Part shown: piece after piece, positions 9,117 to 16,930 of the stretch
Position numbering within the stretch: the stretch's first letter is position 1
Layout: the number at the start of each line of letters is the position of its first letter
Origin: Phascolarctobacterium faecium DSM 14760
Lineage (GTDB): Bacteria > Bacillota > Negativicutes > Acidaminococcales > Acidaminococcaceae
Assembly (NCBI RefSeq): GCF_003269275.1
Contig: NZ_QLTS01000001.1
Location: 310,001-374,000, forward strand
Reading direction: 5' to 3'
DNA: 64,000 nucleotides
Position numbers and translations under genes: made by a program
The notes under the pieces: model-generated
Seen by the model: the letters and a program-made list of their open reading frames with translations, nothing else
Database searches by the model: none
What the model was told of the DNA's origin: nothing

Positions 9117-9785
9117 TCTTAACCACTGCAAAATATACGCCTGCTGCTTTAACCAACGCTGCCGCATCTGATAATCAGGTAAAACACTGGCTACACGCTG
9201 CCAAAAACGGCGGCTGTGATTCATATTGCCAATATGGCTCAGCTCATGCACCACAACATAATCTAAAACTGCCAGCGGATAAAATACCAGCCGCCACGAA
9301 AAATTCAAATTTCCCTTTATACTGCACGAACCCCAGCGTTTCGCCGCTGAAGACAGCTTCACACTCTGATAAACAACACCCATCAACTCCGCATAATGTG
9401 CTGTCCGTTCCTGCAAAACTGCTAAAGCCTGCTGCCGCAGCCATTTTTCCAGTGCCTGCTGCGGTTTGAACTGTGGACACAACAGCACTGTACCGTTTAC
9501 CTGCACCTGCCCAACCTCCGTCAGACGCAGCGTATAGCTGTTATCCAATACAGACAACTGCATCCCATCGGTCAATATCAGCTCCCGCTTCTTCTGCACT
9601 GCGGCATAATGCTGCTGTTTCTGCTCTATCCACCCGGTCTTTGCCTGCACAAAATGTTCTATATCGCTCAAACGGGCCTGCAACGGTGCCCGCACCCTGC
9701 ACTTGCCCTCGCTGTCGATCACAATAGCAATCGTCCTGCGTTTACTTCGTATCAACTCATAAGCTACTGTCATTCCTGTCTCCAT
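9114..9785 (-). CDS. YgjP-like metallopeptidase (SprT/M48-type)
   Basis: A 223-residue protein with the zincin motif VVHELSHIGNMNHS (HExxH form HELSH with a third His downstream) in the C-terminal half, preceded by KRWGSCSIKGNLNFSWRLV, the family's RWGSC signature. These place it in the YgjP (DUF45) group of putative cytoplasmic zinc peptidases. The function is uncharacterised in most organisms. A second possible start is five codons in (MTVAYELI). Confidence 0.88.
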   Translation of the reverse strand: METGMTVAYELIRSKRRTIAIVIDSEGKCRVRAPLQARLSDIEHFVQAKTGWIEQKQQHYAAVQKKRELILTDGMQLSVLDNSYTLRLTEVGQVQVNGTVLLCPQFKPQQALEKWLRQQALAVLQERTAHYAELMGVVYQSVKLSSAAKRWGSCSIKGNLNFSWRLVFYPLAVLDYVVVHELSHIGNMNHSRRFWQRVASVLPDYQMRQRWLKQQAYILQWLR

Positions 9786-9812
9786 ATCTTTATGCTGTTT
9801 TTAAAATTCTGC

Positions 9813-10727
9813 CTAACCGCACACACGCACGATCATTTCCTTATTTTTCAAACCCGCCAGCCATTCGTGCGGAATACTGTCATAACCATAGTACAAACCT
9901 GCCAGACTGCCGGCAACGGCAGCAACTGTATCGGCATCCTCACCCAAATTTACAGCCCACAACAGACATTCGCGGTATGAATTCGTATTGGCCAGACACC
10001 ACAACGCCGCTTCCAGCGTATCTACAACATAACCGCTGCTCTCGATTTCATCTGCCGGCAATTCATACACACTGCGGTCAATAATACGGCTGTAATAATG
10101 CAGCTCACGGTTATCATCTGCATCAGCCACCTGCCGCAGATCATCTACAGCCCTGATAACACCCCGCACAAGTAAAGTTGCCAGCTTAAAACGCTCCCGG
10201 TGCTGAATGATCTCACCGGCAACAGCACAATACAAAAAACATCCCAAAGTGCAGCAAATATGCGCATGGGTCAGCGCCGAAACATTACGAATGATTTCAT
10301 ATCGTCCTGCTGCCGGCTGTGCCTGCAAATAAAACTCTACCGGCAAAATCCGCATCAGCGAACCATTACCGCAGTTCCATTCGTTACGCGGTGCGCAGCA
10401 CTCCAGAGGTACTCCGTTCAAATAATTCAGCAGCGCCTGCTTCGTTGTTGCGCCAATATCAAAGGCCACGCCTTCAGGCGTCAGATAGCCATATTCCAGC
10501 CACTTGGCAAAACGCCGCAGCAAATCATGATAATCAAGCCGCCAGTCATTTTCGCGCAGGCTTGCTAAAGTGCACAGAGTCAGACTGGTATCGTCCGACC
10601 ACAGACCCTGCCTCATCTCAAGTACCGGGCTGAACTTCAGACTTTCGCGTGTTTTTCCCTGCGCCGGCTGCCCCAACGCATCGCCCACCGCCAAGCCTAA
10701 AACGCCGTTTAAAATATAATCAGTCAT
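9813..10727 (-). CDS. ADP-ribosylglycohydrolase family protein
   Basis: A 304-residue all-alpha hydrolase. It has the family hallmarks GLAVGDALGQPAQ at the N-terminus, LWSDDTSLTLCTLASL (metal-binding Asp pair) and NLGEDADTVAAVAGSLAG (second metal site) towards the C-terminus, so the dinuclear Mg site appears intact. Such enzymes remove ADP-ribose from proteins or small molecules. The start overlaps the end of the upstream DUF1653 gene by 8 bases. No ADP-ribosyltransferase partner is seen in the window. Confidence 0.9.
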   Translation of the reverse strand: MTDYILNGVLGLAVGDALGQPAQGKTRESLKFSPVLEMRQGLWSDDTSLTLCTLASLRENDWRLDYHDLLRRFAKWLEYGYLTPEGVAFDIGATTKQALLNYLNGVPLECCAPRNEWNCGNGSLMRILPVEFYLQAQPAAGRYEIIRNVSALTHAHICCTLGCFLYCAVAGEIIQHRERFKLATLLVRGVIRAVDDLRQVADADDNRELHYYSRIIDRSVYELPADEIESSGYVVDTLEAALWCLANTNSYRECLLWAVNLGEDADTVAAVAGSLAGLYYGYDSIPHEWLAGLKNKEMIVRVCG

Positions 10728-10959
10728 ATTCTTCCTCGGTCAGCTCAAAACGGTATTGCTGCTCCACCTCGGGATACTTTTCACGATCCACCTCGGAAGC
10801 AAACATCGCGTAAGGCCGCACATAATAAGCAAAATCATCATACAAAGCCTGATAAACAACGCACTGCTCACCTGTTTCAGTATGCTGTGCCACAACTAAC
10901 ACCTTATAGTCCTTCCCTTTAAAATGCCGATAGACCCTGCCTGCCAAAATCTTACGCAT
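10720..10959 (-). CDS. DUF1653 domain protein
   Basis: A 79-residue protein matching DUF1653: GRVYRHFKGKDYKVLVVAQH, TETGEQCVVYQALY, VRPYAMFASEVD and a closing YRFEL. The domain is often found near or fused to nucleotide- or ADP-ribose-related enzymes, but its activity is unknown to me. The ATG at 10959 has GAGGT 7 bases upstream, so it is preferred to an ATG six codons earlier (10977). Translationally coupled to the glycohydrolase gene. Confidence 0.85.
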   Translation of the reverse strand: MRKILAGRVYRHFKGKDYKVLVVAQHTETGEQCVVYQALYDDFAYYVRPYAMFASEVDREKYPEVEQQYRFELTEEEYD

Positions 10960-11005
10960 AACAATTACCTCATTCAATATTTAAAATTCATTCTCACAGC
11001 TGTTT

Positions 11006-11437
11006 TTAAAACTCGCGTTCCAGCCCTTCATGCGCCAGCTCCATATTCTCTATCGCATTTTCATTACTTTCGGCGTTAAACCCCGGAACACAATGTTTAA
11101 CAGGCCAGGCGTTAACAAGCTGCCAGCGTGCCATTACTTTTTGGCAATCGTCCAAAAGCTCGATCGTCACATTTTTCCGCTCAAACTCTCCACGCTCAAC
11201 ACTTTCAAACCAATCCGTTAAATACCGCGAAACAGATGTGCCCCATCTCAGTGTTGCGTTACCATACTTTTTTAAGCCCGGCATTTTCACAGGCGTGCCT
11301 GCCTGATGATCACCTGCCCGGTATTCTATGGGCTCGTCAGCCATCTCAGGTGCTGAAACTTCTGAAAAATACCCTACTGCTTTACCATCTATCAAAACAT
11401 TAAAATTATATTTTTTAAAAGGATAGCCTGTTGCCAT
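11006..11437 (-). CDS. Orphan phage/contractile-injection tail-tube protein (T4 gp19-like)
   Basis: A 143-residue protein with the full signature of the T4 gp19 / eCIS inner-tube family. It has FNVLIDGKAVGYFSEVSAPE near the N-terminus, IEYRAGDHQAGTPVKMPGL, KKYGNATLRWGTS, TIELLDDCQ, ARWQLVNAWPVKHCVPGFNA and NAIENMELAHEGLER at the end. In Afp, PVC and MAC systems such proteins stack as hexamers to form the injection tube. No sheath, baseplate, spike, ATPase or other tail gene is found in the window. An AAAGGAGTG ribosome site supports real expression. It could be a domesticated remnant or a protein with a new role. Confidence 0.85.
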   Translation of the reverse strand: MATGYPFKKYNFNVLIDGKAVGYFSEVSAPEMADEPIEYRAGDHQAGTPVKMPGLKKYGNATLRWGTSVSRYLTDWFESVERGEFERKNVTIELLDDCQKVMARWQLVNAWPVKHCVPGFNAESNENAIENMELAHEGLEREF

Positions 11438-11546
11438 TTGCTCTCACTCCTTTATAATTGCCGCCCGATATTCTCATGCAGCCTGTATCTATATTTTACC
11501 CTATTTCAGCTTCAAGTTACCAGCGAAATAATTATGAACTTCAAAT

Positions 11547-11586
11547 AAAAAACAGCCTGCAGCAGTTATCATAAGCTACAGACTGT
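11547..11586 (-). terminator. Terminator after the small membrane protein gene
   Basis: Minus strand ACAGTCTGTAGC / GCTGCAGGCTGT (12 bp with two G-U pairs) followed by T6. Confidence 0.75.
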
Positions 11587-11622
11587 CTAAAGTACAGTTC
11601 TTTAATATTTTTATCGGCTCAG

Positions 11623-11880
11623 CTACATAAAATCTAAAATCGTTACCGGCAACAACTGCATCCCGAAGGCTGGTAAAATGACCAGCAGAACATCGGCAAC
11701 CAGTAAAATCACCGTGCTCCAGAACAACAGCTTACTTAAAATATGTTCATCCCGTTCTTCTTCAGTAAGATTGCGCAGAATAACATTTTCGACGAGAAAG
11801 CTGGCAGCGCCATAATAAAGCCCTATCACCGCCAAGCTCATAACTGCCGTTCCCAGCTCACCGCTTACTTTGATCCTCAT
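11623..11880 (-). CDS. Hypothetical two-TM membrane protein
   Basis: An 85-residue protein that I do not recognise. Two hydrophobic stretches (GTAVMSLAVIGLYYGAASFL and LLFWSTVILLVADVLLVILP) flank a charged segment with NLTEEERDEHIL. The ATG at 11880 is chosen because AGGGG lies 9 bases upstream; an ATG three codons earlier is too close to that site. The gene overlaps the 3' end of the following upstream gene, so both probably form one operon. Confidence 0.65.
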   Translation of the reverse strand: MRIKVSGELGTAVMSLAVIGLYYGAASFLVENVILRNLTEEERDEHILSKLLFWSTVILLVADVLLVILPAFGMQLLPVTILDFM

Positions 11881-12367
11881 AAATTTCATCCCCTATCTTG
11901 TGTATGTTTTTTACTTTGCCAACCGTTTTTTTTACCTGCTGCATTTTTACTTTCAAATCAGTAAAATTAAAACTGCTGAGCTGCGTCCACAAGTCATTTT
12001 TACCCTGAATGGAAACAGTCGTATATTTTAGTACCGGAAAAACACCAAATAATCTGTATGTCGTATCTTCGATATCGATACTCTCAATATCCTTATACAA
12101 ATATACTCCGGCTCTTGTTAATACCCCGCCAAAAATTTCCAGCCCGTTTTCATAAATATCTACTCTGTAGCTGCCGGCCTGCCAAAAAAATACAGCAGCC
12201 GTCCCCACTGCGCAAGTTGCTAAAATCAGCGGCATCATACTTATTCCACCGTCAATTACCGCCATAACCGCCATCAGCAGAAGAAATCCTATCACCCCTG
12301 TCGACATCAGCCTGTTCGACTTCACCACATCAAGCAGCCCCCGCAGTCCAGTACTGTTTGCATCCAT
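11858..12367 (-). CDS. Membrane protein with C-terminal PH-like domain
   Basis: A 169-residue protein of unknown role. Two hydrophobic segments near the N-terminus (about residues 22-60) are followed by a beta-rich region beginning YRVDIYENGLEIFGG and VYLYKDIESIDIED, which resembles bacterial PH-domain membrane proteins (DUF6585-like), then a Lys-rich tail. GAGGTG 5 bases before the ATG supports the start. It overlaps the next gene by 23 bases. The domain call is from pattern only. Confidence 0.6.
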   Translation of the reverse strand: MDANSTGLRGLLDVVKSNRLMSTGVIGFLLLMAVMAVIDGGISMMPLILATCAVGTAAVFFWQAGSYRVDIYENGLEIFGGVLTRAGVYLYKDIESIDIEDTTYRLFGVFPVLKYTTVSIQGKNDLWTQLSSFNFTDLKVKMQQVKKTVGKVKNIHKIGDEIYEDQSKR

Positions 12368-12499
12368 CCAAACACCTCACCTGTAGTTTTGCTTAACAAT
12401 ATAGCATATATTATTTGCAAAGTCACTATCCAGATTAAAAGTTAACAATCAGCTAAATCTAAACAGCCCGGCGCCTATCCTTTGAAAAATAATAAAACA

Positions 12500-12528
12500 T
12501 TGCCAGCAATGACTATCTGTGTTATAAT
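12500..12528 (+). promoter_or_regulatory. Promoter of the 12535-12610 RNA
   Basis: -35 TTGCCA, 17-base spacer, -10 TATAAT on the plus strand; no plus-strand gene lies upstream. Confidence 0.65.
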
Positions 12529-12534
12529 CTCACT

Positions 12535-12610
12535 TGATATTGATGAGCCGATATCTTTTGCTCCGCCTGGAGCACAAAGCACCTGTGTTTTCACGCAGGT
12601 GCTTTTGACT
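12535..12610 (+). ncRNA. Candidate small RNA of three tandem hairpins
   Basis: Downstream of a consensus promoter the sequence can fold into GATAT..ATATC, then GCTCC-GCCT-GGAGC, then a terminator stem AAAGCACCTG / CAGGTGCTTT with a T-rich tail. There is no good ORF and no downstream plus-strand gene close by, so this reads as an independent short RNA of about 75 nt. I do not recognise a riboswitch or Rfam family. Confidence 0.5.
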
Positions 12611-12667
12611 TTTATGCTTCAGCATATCCGCAACTTTGACAGCAATGCCGTAATAAATAATAAAAAA

Positions 12668-12703
12668 CAAACCCTATAACTTCTGACGAAGTTATAGGGT
12701 TAC
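12668..12703 (-). terminator. Terminator of tRNA-Val
   Basis: Minus strand AACCCTATAACTTC, loop GTCA, GAAGTTATAGGGTT, then a T-rich run, starting 10 bases after the tRNA CCA end. Confidence 0.9.
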
Positions 12704-12712
12704 TTTTCAATC

Positions 12713-12789
12713 TGGTGGAACTAACTGGACTCGAACCAGTGACCCCCTCGATGTCAACGAGGTACTCTAACCAACTGAGCTATAGTTCC
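12713..12789 (-). tRNA. tRNA-Val (anticodon GAC)
   Basis: A 77-base cloverleaf including encoded CCA. The acceptor stem begins GGAACTA and ends TAGTTCC-A-CCA, the D-arm is GCTCAGTTGGTTAGAGT, the anticodon loop is TTGACAT (GAC, reading GUC/GUU Val codons), and the T-arm contains GGTTCGAGTCC. It stands alone with its own terminator. Confidence 0.95.
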
Positions 12790-12873
12790 GCAACGATGTT
12801 ATTTTAGCGCAGAATCACCTTTTTGTCAAGCTGTGACAGCGTAAAAATCAATGTCCCCAGGCTGTCCGGCAGT

Positions 12874-13554
12874 TTATTCCCGTATCGTAACTTTAGTACC
12901 GACCTCGACATATGGCAGAAGCTCCAGCAGCTCGCCGTTACGCATCCGCACACAACCTTCAGAAACCATCGTACCAATGGATTCCGGCGCATGTGTACCA
13001 TGAATACCAATCCCGTCCCAGCCTGTTACCAGAGAAATAAAATTAGGCCCGTAAGCCCCTTTAATCTCACCTTTGCCGTCGCCGAAATCATGCGTCCAGT
13101 ACGATGCGTCTAAAATCTCGTCCACCTCAAAATTACCTGTCGGCGTAGTCATATCGCCGGCACGCTGCTTTTGACCCGGTTTTGCCCCAACAGCAACGCC
13201 CCATTGCTTAATTACTTCGTTATCCTTCAGCACATACAGCTTGTACTCACTTTTATCTATCAATATCGTATAAGCAGGTTTAACAGCTTCCGGCTGCTTT
13301 TGCTCCTCTTTAGGAGGCTCTGCAGCAGGGGTTTCCGTCTTGACCTCCTGCCCTGGCTGCTCAGCAGTCTGCGCCGACTGCTGCTGAGATGTCTGCTGCG
13401 GCACCTGCTGTTCTTTACTCAGCCCGTCTAGATACCATATAGCAGCCGAAACCAGCACACCGATCAAAATTATTACAGCGGCGATCTGTTTCTGCTGACG
13501 CTGCCGGCGCCTGACACTTTCTTCCTTAAACTGGTCTTTATAAGATTTGCTCAC
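12874..13554 (-). CDS. L,D-transpeptidase (YkuD family), membrane-anchored
   Basis: A 226-residue protein with a short basic cytoplasmic N-terminus and one membrane segment (about residues 24-43). A Gln/Pro/Glu-rich linker (about 45-92) follows, then a YkuD catalytic domain beginning YTILIDKSEYKLYVL. The active site reads GIGIHGTHAPESIGTMVSEGCVRM, with the catalytic Cys and the upstream His present; the residue two before Cys is Glu where His is common (SHGC). It acts in the periplasm on peptidoglycan stem peptides (3-3 cross-links or lipoprotein attachment). A linker of this length would let the domain reach the wall. Confidence 0.9.
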   Translation of the reverse strand: MSKSYKDQFKEESVRRRQRQQKQIAAVIILIGVLVSAAIWYLDGLSKEQQVPQQTSQQQSAQTAEQPGQEVKTETPAAEPPKEEQKQPEAVKPAYTILIDKSEYKLYVLKDNEVIKQWGVAVGAKPGQKQRAGDMTTPTGNFEVDEILDASYWTHDFGDGKGEIKGAYGPNFISLVTGWDGIGIHGTHAPESIGTMVSEGCVRMRNGELLELLPYVEVGTKVTIRE

Positions 13555-13685
13555 AGTAACATCTCCTTTATGTTTTTATGGTATAACCGACGCCAGTTTT
13601 TGTCAATCGCTGTAAAAATATTTACTAGCAGGTGCAGCCGTGTTAAAATATAAATAACTATTAACCTTTGATGACGGAGGCCCAT

Positions 13686-13922
13686 ATGGAAAACCTGACT
13701 GTAAACTTTCAGCTGCCTGCCGCTGCAGTTTTTATCCCGCTACTGCTGGACGACGGACACGGCGATTATAACCGCAGCTACGAACAATACGAAAACAACG
13801 ACATAGATTATGCAGATTATTCGACCGACCACCGCGATAACAACTATCGTAATTTTGAAAAGAAAAAACGTAAAAAGACACAAAAAGAAATCGTCGCCGA
13901 TATTTTAAAACGCTGGGATTAA
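13686..13922 (+). CDS. Small hypothetical protein, 78 aa
   Basis: I do not recognise this protein. GACGGAGG lies 7 bases before the ATG at 13686, and a strong terminator follows at once, so it is probably a real gene. The protein has a hydrophobic N-terminal part (VNFQLPAAAVFIPLLLDD), a Tyr/Asp/Asn-rich middle (YEQYENNDIDYADY) and a Lys-rich stretch (FEKKKRKKTQKEI) before a short helix. Cytoplasmic location is likely because the hydrophobic part is short and lacks a basic start. Confidence 0.65.
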   Translation: MENLTVNFQLPAAAVFIPLLLDDGHGDYNRSYEQYENNDIDYADYSTDHRDNNYRNFEKKKRKKTQKEIVADILKRWD

Positions 13923-13929
13923 GCACAAC

Positions 13930-13964
13930 AAAACCACTCAACTATAAAAGCTGAGTGGTTTTTA
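13930..13964 (+). terminator. Terminator after the 78-aa gene
   Basis: AACCACTCA / TGAGTGGTT stem with an 11-base loop and T-rich tail. Confidence 0.85.
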
Positions 13965-14097
13965 TATTACCAGCTTAACCTGTTACCTGCTTTATAACAA
14001 CATGCAAAAGCAGCTTGCAATTTCTGCCCGCTGCTTTCACAAGCCTGCACCCCTCACTTATACATTGCTAATATTCCCCTATAACAATGCAAAGTTA

Positions 14098-16551
14098 TCA
14101 AAACGTCCATCTGGCGCCGATGTTCCACTGCCAGTCTTTAGTAAAATCACTGCCTGAGCTGCGTTCCACATCCAGATAAACATGACTGTTTTTACCTGCG
14201 GCAAAAGCGGCGCCAACACCATATTCAAACCAGGTATCGTTAAAGGTATCGCCAACCTTAACTCTATCCCTGCCGTCATACATCGTTACATCATAAGCGC
14301 CGCCGAACTCATGCAGCAGATTGGCCTTAGCATAAACGACGCCTTTGCTGCCGACCTCTTTGCCGATATTGAATCCGATACGTCCGACAGCGCTTTTGAT
14401 CCCGCTCTGGCTTACTTCGATACCATTACTGGTAGTATAACTGTCACCGCCCAGATAACCTAAAGTAAACTGGGCCTGCGGCTCGATATACCAGCCGTTG
14501 TGCAAGACATTTTTCCGGCCGTATTCAGCACTCAGCGATACGCCGGTATTGTTAAAATCACCGGTGATCTTATTATTTTTCGTATCGTACACCTTAAAAT
14601 CATTCTCCAGATTACTGACTTTAAACACCACATCCAAATAATGCCCTTTACTGCCGATTTCCGTATTATAGAAACTGATCGCCTTGCTGCTGTTGTCGCC
14701 GCTGCCACGATTGTAACTGCTGTCGCCGTCAACATAGCTTACCGCCGCCCCCTGATAACGTATCTTGTCGTCAGTATTTTTAGTTATGGTATCGTAACCC
14801 AGCTCGTAAGAAGTATACTTGTTTTCAAAATCAAATTTTCCGTCACGGCCTATTTTTGTTCCCCGCAGCCGGAACCAGGCCCCCTGGGCTTCTTCGCCAT
14901 TATGCCGCAGCTCACCCATACGCTGCAGCAGCTTGTCGTTTTCTGTCCGCCACGTGTGATAGTTCAGCGCATTGGCTGCAATGATCGTATCCGTACTGGT
15001 AGTAGGCTGATCAATATTCGTTACCTGCTTCAAATACCAGTCCTTAGTATAATTACCACTCGTATCGGCAGTATCCTGATGATCCAGCTCATAACGCTTC
15101 CAGTACAGCGTCCCCTCACCATCTACAGCGGCAAAACTGCCGTTATGGTTATTGACAGTCGCCAGCACCGTACCGACGCCTTCTTCCCCTACAGGCGTAT
15201 AACCATTGACCTCGTACAAATCAATATACTGCGTCCCGGTCAACGTATCGGTAACATACAGCTTGTCGCTGTTCAACGAATTCTGACTGGCATCGATATC
15301 CATTTTGATAACGCCGTTCTCACCGCTGAGATTATCTACCGTCAAAGTGCTGAAAGTATTACTGTCGTGAGTCATATCCACTATCGAATTATCGTTATGC
15401 AAATGCGTCAGGTTAGAATCACCAGTCACCTTCCAATAGGAAGCCTCCTCCAGCGAAATATTAGTTTTAGCTGTACTGGCAGTGCTTATCCAGCCCTCGA
15501 TAAACGATCCGCTATTAGCAGTAAGATCAACTATGCCGCCACTGTTATTAAGGATATTGCCGTAAATATTATATTTGCCCGCATTACCCACCACGCTGCC
15601 GTTATTATAAGTATAAATAGCATAACTCGCAGTACCGCCCTCAGTCGCACTGATAACAGCTCCATTTAATACAGCCTCGCTGCCAGTGCCTTGCGCCAAC
15701 ACACCTGCTGCCCATTGGCTTCCATCATCCGCACTGACGTTAATAACAAGATCCTTAGCTGCCTCAAACTTCCCTTTATTAAATACAAATACTCCCAACG
15801 CCACGCCATCCCTGCTGTTAGCAATGATAGAAGCATTTTCCCCCAAAGTAACCTTAGCGTCGTTAAAACCAACCTCGACTCCTCTGGTATCCTTTCCGCC
15901 TGTAACAAATAACCTCAACCCATCACCAACAGAAATAGTAGCTCCGTCATAAGAATCGATACCATAAGTCCAGCCAGTTCCCGCATTGATAACATTCAAC
16001 TCTAAATTATCGCCAACTTCAATAATACCTGAATCCATTGTCGCATTATCACCGGCATACATACCCTTCATCACATTAGGCTGATTATTGGAATCCAGAC
16101 CGCTGACATTACCGGAAACAGTGATTTTAGAATCATCACCGATTTTTACAACTCCGGAAGCATATGTCTTAATACCATAAACATCCAGATTATGTACCGT
16201 TCCTGAAGTATCAATAAAATTCATCTCGATCTGCTTCAGGTCAATCGTGCTGTTATAGCCAAAAATACCAATAGAATCGTAGCCACTGTTTGTAGAGTTG
16301 GCAAAACCATTAATATCCAGCTTGATAGCACCGCTATTATAAATAAAATCATTACCACTGGCATAAATGCCCTTCGTAACATGGCTAATGCTGCTGGAGT
16401 CGATAGACGCTATTCCCCCAAGCGCCTCCAACTCACTTACTGTCGAAAATGGCTGATCGACACCTTCAGCAGCCCACACCACATTATTTAATGACATTGC
16501 TAAAACGCTTGCCAAGACTGCTTTTTTAATTACATCTTTTTTCCTTTTCAT
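14098..16551 (-). CDS. Classical (type Va) autotransporter 1
   Basis: An 817-residue surface protein. A signal peptide (basic MKRKKDVIKKAV then hydrophobic ASVLAMSLNNVVWA) is followed by a Ser/Asn/Gly-rich beta-helix passenger (about 30-510) with pertactin-like repeats. A C-terminal beta-barrel (about the last 280 residues) ends in Trp-Thr-Phe as expected for an outer-membrane barrel. The junction has NALNYHTWRTENDKLLQRMG, which is also found in autotransporter 2. No protease triad is evident, so adhesin-like function is inferred. It has its own promoter (16632-16660). Confidence 0.88.
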   Translation of the reverse strand: MKRKKDVIKKAVLASVLAMSLNNVVWAAEGVDQPFSTVSELEALGGIASIDSSSISHVTKGIYASGNDFIYNSGAIKLDINGFANSTNSGYDSIGIFGYNSTIDLKQIEMNFIDTSGTVHNLDVYGIKTYASGVVKIGDDSKITVSGNVSGLDSNNQPNVMKGMYAGDNATMDSGIIEVGDNLELNVINAGTGWTYGIDSYDGATISVGDGLRLFVTGGKDTRGVEVGFNDAKVTLGENASIIANSRDGVALGVFVFNKGKFEAAKDLVINVSADDGSQWAAGVLAQGTGSEAVLNGAVISATEGGTASYAIYTYNNGSVVGNAGKYNIYGNILNNSGGIVDLTANSGSFIEGWISTASTAKTNISLEEASYWKVTGDSNLTHLHNDNSIVDMTHDSNTFSTLTVDNLSGENGVIKMDIDASQNSLNSDKLYVTDTLTGTQYIDLYEVNGYTPVGEEGVGTVLATVNNHNGSFAAVDGEGTLYWKRYELDHQDTADTSGNYTKDWYLKQVTNIDQPTTSTDTIIAANALNYHTWRTENDKLLQRMGELRHNGEEAQGAWFRLRGTKIGRDGKFDFENKYTSYELGYDTITKNTDDKIRYQGAAVSYVDGDSSYNRGSGDNSSKAISFYNTEIGSKGHYLDVVFKVSNLENDFKVYDTKNNKITGDFNNTGVSLSAEYGRKNVLHNGWYIEPQAQFTLGYLGGDSYTTSNGIEVSQSGIKSAVGRIGFNIGKEVGSKGVVYAKANLLHEFGGAYDVTMYDGRDRVKVGDTFNDTWFEYGVGAAFAAGKNSHVYLDVERSSGSDFTKDWQWNIGARWTF

Positions 16552-16631
16552 AGTTTAACCCTCTCCTTTACAATTGCTCTTGGTTTTTCATTCGCTTATG
16601 CAAATCAACTAAAACCATAGATACTTCGCTT

Positions 16632-16660
16632 ATAGTATAATAAATTAACTGCTTTAACAA
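16632..16660 (-). promoter_or_regulatory. Promoter of autotransporter 1
   Basis: Minus strand -35 TTGTTA (16660-16655), 17-base spacer, -10 TACTAT (16637-16632), about 80 bases before the start codon. Confidence 0.55.
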
Positions 16661-16837
16661 GTTATTCTCATCAGTTTATCACTTCATTTCTGAATTATCA
16701 CAGCAATTTTTCTGTGATACAGATGCTTTATCCGTTCTTTACCTTTAATACTTTTCGTTTTTAACAAAATTATTACCACTAAAAGATTGTAAATATAACT
16801 GTTAAGTTATAATAAGTTACGCATAATAAAATAATTA

Positions 16838-16871
16838 AAAAAAGCACAGACCAATATAGTCTGTGCTTTTA
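16838..16871 (-). terminator. Terminator of autotransporter 2
   Basis: Minus strand AAAAGCACAGAC / GTCTGTGCTTTT stem with T-run. Confidence 0.85.
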
Positions 16872-16930
16872 TAATCTTCTCAAATCTAAATACTGCAATA
16901 AAGAAACGATATCTTTATCAAAACCATAAA

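Larger units (their letters stand above)
12368..12712. other. Intergenic region holding a small transcription unit
   Basis: No supported protein gene. It contains a plus-strand promoter and three tandem hairpins (12500-12610) and the terminator of tRNA-Val (12668-12703). A 65-codon plus-strand frame here lacks a ribosome site and runs through the hairpins. Confidence 0.6.
16552..16930. other. AT-rich intergenic region between the two autotransporters
   Basis: Holds the promoter of autotransporter 1 and the terminator of autotransporter 2. I see no further gene in it. Confidence 0.6.

Noticed and set aside
12482-12679. Plus-strand 65-codon frame before tRNA-Val
   Set aside because: Begins before the promoter -35, has no ribosome site and runs through the hairpins; the region is better explained as a short RNA unit.
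13668-13922. Longer start for the 78-aa protein (six codons upstream)
   Set aside because: The upstream codons contain the GGAGG site itself; ATG at 13686 has the proper spacing.
14500-15669. Long plus-strand open frame (389 codons) opposite autotransporter 1
   Set aside because: Antisense shadow of a repetitive gene; no ribosome site, no recognisable domain.
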